This document shows positions 6,398 through 11,377 of a stretch of DNA of 11,377 nt, in pieces. The notes beneath the pieces were generated by a model that ran no database searches, was not told where the DNA came from, and saw only the letters and a list, made by a program, of their open reading frames with translations. How positions within the stretch are numbered: the first letter of the stretch is position 1; each line of letters opens with the position of its first letter. A program made the position numbers and the translations under genes. Location of the stretch: positions 1 through 11,377 of the forward strand of contig CAMOXX010000071.1 of the NCBI GenBank assembly GCA_946629475.1. The letters are read 5' to 3'. The stretch comes from an uncultured Blautia sp. Its GTDB lineage: Bacteria > Bacillota > Clostridia > Lachnospirales > Lachnospiraceae.

Positions 6398-6655
6398 TTA
6401 TCCTTCTACGATCAGATAGCGCCCCGACGGCAGGCGGAATACTTCTGCCGCTTCCTCCAGTTCTCCAGCTGACATTCCGGATACATCTGCGCCCATTTCA
6501 TCCAGATACCTGCGGACCTCCCGGATATTATTCACCTCAACAGCCATGCACTCCTCCAGAAACTCCTGCGCGTCGGCAGGAGTTTCCGCTACCGGTTCGT
6601 CGAACAGCTGCATCTGCTTTTCCAGAAATACCTTCACCGCTTCTTTTGAATACAT
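6398..6655 (-). CDS. Small conserved protein of unknown function (85 aa)
   Basis: An 85-residue soluble, acidic protein (MYSKEAVKVFLEKQMQLF ... SGRYLIVEG). The start at 6655 is chosen over an upstream in-frame ATG at 6673 because GGGAGG lies at 6663-6668, seven bases before it. It overlaps the end of the HAD fusion gene by 22 bases, which implies translational coupling in the maf operon. The pattern VAETPADAQEFLEECMAVEVNNIREVRRYLDEMGADVSGMSAGEL ending in a short LPSGRYLIVEG strand is familiar from small Lachnospiraceae proteins that databases sometimes call glyoxalase, but I see no glyoxalase metal ligands. Function is unknown; the gene itself is well supported. Confidence 0.8.
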   Translation of the reverse strand: MYSKEAVKVFLEKQMQLFDEPVAETPADAQEFLEECMAVEVNNIREVRRYLDEMGADVSGMSAGELEEAAEVFRLPSGRYLIVEG

Positions 6656-8115
6656 TCCATAACCTCCCTGCACAGTATGCCGTCCGCCCCGATCAGGGTC
6701 TCCAGCACTTTTTCCACCGAATCCGCCTCATAGGCCGTACACTCTTTTACCTCTTCCCGCGCATGGCTCATGGCGATGCCGAAGCCCGCATTCTTCAGCA
6801 GGTCTACATCGTTGCGTTCATCACCGAACGCCATGCTCATGGAAACGGCAGCACCGAGTTTTTCGCATATTCTCCGGACTCCAAGCCCTTTGTTGATTCC
6901 AAACGGGATAAAATCGATCCAGCAGTTCCCCGACGTCGCCGCGACGCACCGGCTGCCGAACCTCTCCTGCCAGTACGCAAGATTCTCATCCGAAGCACCG
7001 CCGGGTTCATAAACCGCGCATTTTACACACTTTTCCGGTATCTCCTCAAGTCCGGAAACACATGCATAGTCATTCCGGACGACATTGCTTATCAGATTCA
7101 CGAATTCCTCTGTTTTCGGAATCAGATAATGACGGGCAGGACCGGAATACAGAAACTCCGTTTCCGGCTTTTCCATTGCGGCTTTATAGATATCCCGGCA
7201 TAAGTCTTCCGGAAATTCTTCTTTATATAAAATCTCTCCTCCGAAAACAGCCAGCGCACCGTTCTCACAGATGTACGCAATATCATCCTGCACCGGGGCA
7301 AACATACGGCGCATGTTCGCATACTGCCGTCCGGAGGCGGCCACAAAGAAGATGCCCTTTTCCTTCAGGGCACGGATCAGGGGAAAAATCTGCTCCGGCA
7401 GCTGCTGCCGGCCGTCCCGAAGCAGGGTTCCGTCCAGATCGCTGAAAATAACGCGTATTTTCTGCTCTGCGATCTGCAGGATATCCCCCGGATGATCCGC
7501 AAGGAATTCCGCATGGTTCTCCAACAGCTCCTCACGGCCCCGGAATCCCCACACTGCTCCGGCTGTATGCATTCCTGCGGCATTTCCTGTCTGCATATCC
7601 GTGCCTGTATCGCCGATATAAAGGCATTCCTCCGGGTTGACCCCGAACTTTTCCGCCAGGAAAAGGGGCCCGTCGGGAGCCGGTTTCCGGCGGATTCTGT
7701 CGCTCTGACCGATCACTTCATCAAAAAGGCCGTCCCCAAAGAGCGCCTGCACCACTCTCATTGAGGCCGGATGCGGCTTATTGGAACATACGCCAAGAAG
7801 TACGCCTCTTTTCTTCAGTTCCTGAAGCAGTTCCCGGATTCCCGGATAAATGCTCACATGGTACAGAGGATCGGCGTTAAACCTTTCCCGGTAGACCCTG
7901 TCCATCTCTTCAAAGTGCGTAAGCTCCGGATCCCCTGCGTCTATAAGGCACCTCCTCACCAGCATGGAAGCCCCTTCCCCGCTGTAGTAGCGAAACCGGT
8001 CGACAGGGAGCGTTTTTAGTCCCAGATCCTTCAGTATCTCATTGGCGACGGATGCCATAGAATCCAGGGTATAGGCGAGTGTCCCGTCCAGATCGAAAAT
8101 ACATGCTTTCAGCAT
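6634..8115 (-). CDS. Tandem HAD hydrolase fusion: Gph-like phosphatase plus Cof-type phosphatase
   Basis: A 493-residue protein with two complete HAD phosphatase modules. Module 1 (about 1-217) is subfamily I, like phosphoglycolate phosphatase: nucleophile motif DLDGT (8-12), Ser111 in VCSNK, Lys144 in RRKPAPDG, and acidic motif GDTGTDM (168-174). Module 2 (about 219-480) is a Cof-type HAD-IIB enzyme: SDLDGT (225-230), Ser261 in AASGR, Lys409 in GINKG, and GDERND (431-436). All four catalytic motifs are intact in both, so both are predicted active Mg-dependent phosphatases on small metabolites such as phosphoglycolate or sugar phosphates. GGAGG lies four bases from ATG 8115, and the start overlaps the end of maf by 7 bases. 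The two modules are normally separate proteins. Substrates cannot be read from sequence. Confidence 0.92.
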   Translation of the reverse strand: MLKACIFDLDGTLAYTLDSMASVANEILKDLGLKTLPVDRFRYYSGEGASMLVRRCLIDAGDPELTHFEEMDRVYRERFNADPLYHVSIYPGIRELLQELKKRGVLLGVCSNKPHPASMRVVQALFGDGLFDEVIGQSDRIRRKPAPDGPLFLAEKFGVNPEECLYIGDTGTDMQTGNAAGMHTAGAVWGFRGREELLENHAEFLADHPGDILQIAEQKIRVIFSDLDGTLLRDGRQQLPEQIFPLIRALKEKGIFFVAASGRQYANMRRMFAPVQDDIAYICENGALAVFGGEILYKEEFPEDLCRDIYKAAMEKPETEFLYSGPARHYLIPKTEEFVNLISNVVRNDYACVSGLEEIPEKCVKCAVYEPGGASDENLAYWQERFGSRCVAATSGNCWIDFIPFGINKGLGVRRICEKLGAAVSMSMAFGDERNDVDLLKNAGFGIAMSHAREEVKECTAYEADSVEKVLETLIGADGILCREVMECIQKKR

Positions 8116-8690
8116 AAGTCCTCCAGTTCTTTCAGCACTCTCTTCACGGGGAGGCCAACAACATTGTCATAATCACCGTGAATCTCCCTGACATGAGGCC
8201 CCCAGCCTCCCTGAATCGCATAAGCTCCCGCCTTGTCCATCGGCTCCCCGGTGGCAATATAGTCAAGGATCGTTTTTTCACTGACCTGCCGGAATTCAAC
8301 GTCCGTGCATTCGTGGAAGACTTTTTCCGTTTTCTTCCCGTTCTGAACGCAGAGAATAGTTACTCCCGTATAAACCTGATGTATCTCACCATTCAGCATA
8401 TTCAGCATAACTGCTGCTTCATCAGGACTTGCCGGTTTTCCCAGTATTTTTCCGTCGTAGCTCACTACCGTATCTGCCCCGAGCACGATAAAGTCTTCCG
8501 GTCCGTCCGCGGTTTCAAGCCGCCCGGCCACCTCCAGCGCTTTCTGCCTTGAAAGGTTCCGGACGATCTCCGCCGGATTATTGCCCCTGATCACCTCATC
8601 CCCTGCTGCAGGGATAATGTCAAAGCGGATCCCCTCGCGCTCCAGAAGCTCCTTTCGTCTTGGAGACCCCGATGCCAGAATAATATGCAT
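8109..8690 (-). CDS. maf: Maf family nucleoside triphosphate pyrophosphatase
   Basis: 193 residues, the usual length of Maf proteins, which hydrolyse nucleoside triphosphates (dTTP/UTP or modified nucleotides, depending on subfamily) to the monophosphate and pyrophosphate and are linked to septum inhibition and nucleotide-pool cleaning. Diagnostic features are the N-terminal SGSPRRKELL (7-16), GADTVV (71-76) with its catalytic Asp, LGKP (83-86), TGV (108-110), DKAGAYAIQG (152-161) and GDYDNVVGLP (172-181). The segment after AIQG reads GWGPHV, a little different from the common GLGALFV. AGGAGG lies six bases before ATG 8690. It is the first gene of a three-gene minus-strand operon with the HAD fusion and the 85-aa protein. 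The dTTP/UTP subfamily is likely but not certain. Confidence 0.94.
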   Translation of the reverse strand: MHIILASGSPRRKELLEREGIRFDIIPAAGDEVIRGNNPAEIVRNLSRQKALEVAGRLETADGPEDFIVLGADTVVSYDGKILGKPASPDEAAVMLNMLNGEIHQVYTGVTILCVQNGKKTEKVFHECTDVEFRQVSEKTILDYIATGEPMDKAGAYAIQGGWGPHVREIHGDYDNVVGLPVKRVLKELEDLC

Positions 8691-8725
8691 ACCAATCCTC
8701 CTGCTGCTTTCTTTTGAACTCCCAT

Positions 8726-8754
8726 ATTCTAGTCTTTCACGCCCGCTTTTTCAA
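8726..8754 (-). promoter_or_regulatory. Sigma-A promoter of the maf operon
   Basis: The minus strand shows TTGAAA (8754-8749), a 17-base spacer, and TAGAAT (8731-8726). The predicted start is near 8719, about 30 bases before the maf start codon. Confidence 0.7.
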
Positions 8755-8812
8755 TACCCTCCGCGTTTTTTTCTTCAATCTTCATTTTTCTCTTTTCTTT
8801 TTACTGAAAAAG

Positions 8813-8840
8813 TTGTACAATGCATGTAACTCGTTATAGA
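8813..8840 (+). promoter_or_regulatory. Possible promoter of the acidic-protein gene
   Basis: TTGTAC (8813-8818) and TATAGA (8835-8840), 16 bases apart, about 27 bases upstream of ATG 8867. A long pyrimidine-rich tract (8766-8801) precedes it. TTGTACAA is itself a palindrome and could be an operator half. The match is only moderate. Confidence 0.4.
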
Positions 8841-8866
8841 GGAAACATATAGAGAGGAGATGTATT

Positions 8867-9220
8867 ATGGCAAAAAATAAATTATTTGGTTATCTTGCGA
8901 TCGGTGCTGTTACAGCAGCTGCTGCAGGCGCTGCCGCCGCTTATTTCAAGAAAAAATCCGACAAGGATCTTGAAGATGACTTTGATGACGACTGGGATGA
9001 CGACTGGGACGACGACGATGAGGAAGAGCTCGACGAAAAGCCGGCCGATGAGGAAATAGAGTCCGAAAAAGAAGATTTTGAAGAGTGGAAAGCTACCGAA
9101 GAAGCAGCTGAAGACATCGCGGAAGCGGTTGAGGATGCAGTTGAAGAAGCTGCCGAAGCAGCAGAAGATGCTGTTGAAGCTGTTGAAGAAGCCGCTGAGG
9201 AAGCAGTTAAAGGCGAATAA
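8867..9220 (+). CDS. Small, highly acidic membrane-anchored protein
   Basis: 117 residues in three parts. Residues 5-27 form an Ala/Gly-rich hydrophobic segment (LFGYLAIGAVTAAAAGAAAAYF) followed by KKK, consistent with a single membrane anchor as in YtxH-like stress proteins. Residues 35-54 are a run of Asp with F/W every fourth position (FDDDWDDDWDDDD). Residues 73-115 are almost only Glu, Ala, Val and Asp in helical periodicity (EEAAEDIAEAVEDAVEEAAEAAEDAV), predicted to be a long negatively charged helix or coiled coil. AGAGGAG at 8853-8859 supports the start. It is a single-gene unit with a strong terminator, divergent from maf. No domain is recognised with confidence; metal binding, envelope organisation or scaffolding are guesses. 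Confidence 0.82.
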   Translation: MAKNKLFGYLAIGAVTAAAAGAAAAYFKKKSDKDLEDDFDDDWDDDWDDDDEEELDEKPADEEIESEKEDFEEWKATEEAAEDIAEAVEDAVEEAAEAAEDAVEAVEEAAEEAVKGE

Positions 9221-9289
9221 ATGTATCGTTTTTGGACAGGCTCAGCAGCAAGTGCTTCGCCCTGTTCTGAATAGTTACAAATAATATCA

Positions 9290-9321
9290 GGGGGACGGAT
9301 TTTTGTATCCGTCCCCCTTTT
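9290..9321 (+). terminator. Intrinsic terminator after the acidic-protein gene
   Basis: GGGGGACGGAT (9290-9300) pairs perfectly with ATCCGTCCCCC (9307-9317), loop TTTTGT, followed by four T (9318-9321). It is 70 bases after the stop codon. The minus-strand side lacks a good T-run, so termination of glnS here is possible but weaker. Confidence 0.88.
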
Positions 9322-9371
9322 GTCGTCCAGTTGACCGGAGGTACAGCCGGATCAGGGCTGCCCCCGGCGTT

Positions 9372-11036
9372 TTATTTCGGAAGCCTGAAGGAGCTCTTCA
9401 GTGACACGATCCGGTTGAAAACCGGCGCCCCTTCTTTTGAATCTCTGAAATCAGCGCAGAAGAAACCATTGCGCACGAACTGATAACTGTCATAGCCCTT
9501 TGCTTCCATAAGGGCAGGTTCCACATACGCTTTCACAACGGTAAGCGAATTCGGATTGAGGTTCAGGGAGCCGTCTTCTTTATTATATACCCCCTTCTCC
9601 TCATCCACGATATTCTCATAGAGCCGTACCACAGCCTCCCCGGCATGCGAAGCTTCGACCCAGTGGATCGTTCCCTTCACCTTGCGGCCGTCCGGTGCGC
9701 TTCCCCCCTTAGTCTCGGGATCATAGGTGCAGTGTACACATGTAACATTTCCAGCATCATCCGTGTCATATCCCGTGCAGGTCACATAGTACGCGTTCAT
9801 CAGACGGACTTCCGTTCCGGGGAACATCCTCTTATATTTCTTCGGCGGATCCACCATGAAGTCCTCACGCTCGATCCACAGCTCCCGGCCGAACGGAATC
9901 CGGCGCTCTCCCAGTTCCTCGTTCTCCATATTGTTCGGAGCGGTCAGCATTTCCGTCTCCCCTTCGGGATAATTATCGATCACGAGCTTTAACGGATCCA
10001 GAACAGCCATGAGGCGCGGCTTTTTCAGCTTCAGATCCTCACGGATACAGTATTCCAGCATGGCATAATCCACCGAGCTGTTGGACTTTGAAACTCCGAC
10101 CAGGTCGACAAACATCTGAATGGACTCCGGCGTAAAACCCCTGCGGCGGAGTGCCGCGATGGAAACAAGCCTCGGGTCATCCCAGCCGTCCACGATTCCA
10201 TCCTCTACCAGTTTTTTGATGTACCGCTTGCCGGTCACGACATTTGTCAGGTACAGCTTGGCAAATTCGATCTGTTTGGGCGGATGCGGGAATTCCGCCT
10301 CCTGGACAACCCAGTTGTAAAGCGGCCTGTGATCCTCAAACTCAAGAGTGCAGATCGAGTGTGTAACACCCTCAAAGGCATCCTCCAGCGGATGGGCAAA
10401 ATCGTACATGGGATAAATGCACCATTTGTCACCGGTATTATGGTGGCTCATGTGCGCAACACGGTAAATAACCGGATCTCTCATATTCATATTCGGGGAG
10501 GCCATATCGATTTTGGCCCGGAGAACTTTTGTGCCATCCTCAAATTTACCGTCCTTCATATCCTGGAACAGCTGAAGGTTTTCTTCGATGCTGCGGTTCC
10601 TGTAAGGGCTCTCCTTACCCGGCTCGGTAAGGGTACCGCGGTATTCCCGGATCTCATCCGCCGACAGATCATCCACAAAAGCCTTTCCCTTTTTAATCAG
10701 CTTTACGGCAACCTCGTACATTCTATCGAAATAATCCGAGGCAAAAAACAGCCTGTCCTCCCAGTCAGCCCCAAGCCATTTGATATCTTCCTTGATGGAT
10801 TCGACAAACTCCGTCTTTTCCTTTGTCGGATTGGTGTCGTCAAACCTCATGTTGAACTTTCCGTTGTATTCCTTTGCAAGTCCGTAGTTCAAAAGGATCG
10901 ACTTCGCATGCCCTATATGAAGATAGCCGTTCGGCTCCGGAGGAAAACGAGTGCATACGGCATCGTACGTCCCTTCCGCTAAATCTTTGTCAATAATATT
11001 CTCAATGAAGTTTTTAGATACCGGTGCGTTTTCCAT
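9372..11036 (-). CDS. glnS: Glutaminyl-tRNA synthetase (GlnRS)
   Basis: 554 residues, the same length class as E. coli GlnRS. It charges tRNA-Gln directly with glutamine using ATP in the cytosol. Class I signature FPPEPNGYLHIGH is at 31-43; the tRNA-acceptor region has PNMNMRDPVIYR (181-192); the second signature region reads NVVTGKRYIKKLVEDG (265-280), where enterobacterial GlnRS has VMSKR; DGWDDPR...ALRRRGFT follows (283-302). The C-terminal anticodon-binding barrels (about 340-554) are complete, with GTIHWVEA. ATG 11036 is chosen because AGGAGG (11043-11048) is six bases upstream; an ATG at 11042 abuts the ribosome binding site. GluRS and GlnRS are related, but this fits GlnRS throughout. 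Most Firmicutes make Gln-tRNA through GatCAB, so direct charging is notable. The short leader shows no T-box. Confidence 0.96.
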   Translation of the reverse strand: MENAPVSKNFIENIIDKDLAEGTYDAVCTRFPPEPNGYLHIGHAKSILLNYGLAKEYNGKFNMRFDDTNPTKEKTEFVESIKEDIKWLGADWEDRLFFASDYFDRMYEVAVKLIKKGKAFVDDLSADEIREYRGTLTEPGKESPYRNRSIEENLQLFQDMKDGKFEDGTKVLRAKIDMASPNMNMRDPVIYRVAHMSHHNTGDKWCIYPMYDFAHPLEDAFEGVTHSICTLEFEDHRPLYNWVVQEAEFPHPPKQIEFAKLYLTNVVTGKRYIKKLVEDGIVDGWDDPRLVSIAALRRRGFTPESIQMFVDLVGVSKSNSSVDYAMLEYCIREDLKLKKPRLMAVLDPLKLVIDNYPEGETEMLTAPNNMENEELGERRIPFGRELWIEREDFMVDPPKKYKRMFPGTEVRLMNAYYVTCTGYDTDDAGNVTCVHCTYDPETKGGSAPDGRKVKGTIHWVEASHAGEAVVRLYENIVDEEKGVYNKEDGSLNLNPNSLTVVKAYVEPALMEAKGYDSYQFVRNGFFCADFRDSKEGAPVFNRIVSLKSSFRLPK

Positions 11037-11076
11037 TGCCATCCTCCTAAGCTTACCTGGTTTTTTCACTCACGCT

Positions 11077-11105
11077 ATGATAGCACACTTTTTTGTCAAA
11101 GAAAA
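11077..11105 (-). promoter_or_regulatory. Possible promoter of glnS, extended -10 type
   Basis: The minus strand has TGCTATCAT, an extended -10 (TATCAT at 11082-11077), with a weak TTTTCT about 17 bases upstream. A nearby TTGACA is only 11 bases away, too close to be the -35 of this box. GCTAT-C-ATAGC, an 11-bp palindrome, lies over the -10 (11074-11084) and could be an operator. Confidence 0.4.
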
Positions 11106-11155
11106 GGGCTTTCATTCCGTTCAAATTAATAAAAACATTTTATTATTTTATATTG

Positions 11156-11184
11156 TTGACAACGCACCCTAATTCTGTTATTAT
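11156..11184 (+). promoter_or_regulatory. Promoter of tRNA-Thr
   Basis: A consensus TTGACA (11156-11161), a 17-base spacer and TATTAT (11179-11184). A TATAAT three bases further (11182-11187) would need a 20-base spacer. The start is predicted near 11191, about 27 bases before the mature 5' end. It is divergent from glnS, and the region upstream is very AT-rich (11122-11155), like an UP element. Confidence 0.75.
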
Positions 11185-11217
11185 AATGTCCGTTGAGCGG
11201 TTAACGTTCACAAAAGT

Positions 11218-11290
11218 GCTGCTGTGGCTCAGTCGGTAGAGCGTCGCCTTGGTAAGGCGGAGGTCACGGGTCCGATTCCCGTCAGCAGCT
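11218..11290 (+). tRNA. tRNA-Thr (anticodon GGT)
   Basis: A complete 73-nt cloverleaf: acceptor GCTGCTG (11218-11224) with CAGCAGC (11283-11289); D arm GCTC/GAGC; anticodon stem TCGCC/GGCGG around TTGGTAA, giving GGT; T stem ACGGG/CCCGT. The discriminator base is T and CCA is not encoded, so it must be added enzymatically. The T loop reads TCCGATT, with C where the near-universal U55 (pseudouridine) is expected. Confidence 0.95.
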
Positions 11291-11305
11291 TTAAAAAGGT
11301 CAGCA

Positions 11306-11376
11306 CCAAGCAAACAGGAGGACAATTTTGAATGAAATGCTTGCATTTCAGGCAAATTGGCCTCCTGTTTGCTTGG
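11306..11376. repeat. 71-nt near-perfect inverted repeat after tRNA-Thr
   Basis: CCAAGCAAACAGGAGG (11306-11321) pairs exactly with 11361-11376. Inside, CAATTT (11323-11328) pairs with AAATTG (11354-11359), and GAAATGC (11334-11340) with GCATTTC (11343-11349). The result is one long hairpin with a single 1x1 mismatch and a 5x4 internal loop. It starts 15 bases after the tRNA. The window ends one base later, so a T-run that would make it a terminator cannot be seen. It is longer than a typical terminator and may be an independent repeat element or the start of another structured RNA. Confidence 0.7.
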
Positions 11377-11377
11377 C

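Noticed and set aside
11143..11355. Minus-strand open frame of 70 codons containing ADGNRTRDLRLTKATLYRLSHSS.
   Set aside because: It is the translation of the antisense strand of tRNA-Thr; this phrase is a well-known false protein produced from tRNA genes.

Overview
The window looks like ordinary chromosomal core sequence from a Lachnospiraceae-like member of the Clostridia (Firmicutes). The evidence is moderate GC, strong AGGAGG-type ribosome binding sites, a Spo0A effector domain, a CIRCE operator, a DUF5721-type protein, and a large anchored surface protein with a Gly-Asp sorting-like tail. No phage, transposase, CRISPR array or recognisable defence cassette is present. The family assignment rests on recalled family resemblance, not on a search.

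Left part (1-3300): a DUF5721-like gene (+, 116-595) overlaps tail-to-tail with a small minus-strand gene (583-909) that encodes only the DNA-binding domain of Spo0A. Upstream of the latter are an inverted-repeat leader and a perfect hairpin terminator (1021-1049) that ends htpG. htpG (1083-3164, minus) encodes Hsp90. It has a well-formed sigma-A promoter (TTGACT, 17 bp, TATGAT) and a CIRCE/HrcA operator just upstream of the -35. Read on the minus strand, the same CIRCE palindrome is followed by six T and probably also terminates the next gene.

Middle (3300-8866): a 980-residue exported surface protein is followed upstream by a tightly overlapping minus-strand operon, maf - tandem HAD phosphatase fusion - small 85-aa protein. 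The operon is driven from a clear promoter at 8726-8754. Maf removes non-canonical or excess nucleoside triphosphates and the HAD domains are predicted small-phosphometabolite phosphatases, so house-cleaning of metabolites is a reasonable shared theme, by inference.

Right part (8867-11377): a small, extremely acidic, membrane-anchored protein (+) with a strong terminator; glnS (minus), encoding glutaminyl-tRNA synthetase; then, divergently, tRNA-Thr(GGT) with its own promoter, and a 71-nt near-perfect inverted repeat at the window edge.

The least expected signals are a short dispersed repeat (core ACAACGCCGRAAGTCCTGAA on the minus strand) at several 5' regions, the CIRCE element used as operator and probable terminator, the HAD-HAD fusion, the orphan Spo0A effector domain, and a non-canonical T-loop base in the tRNA. 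I found no convincing multi-gene novel system.
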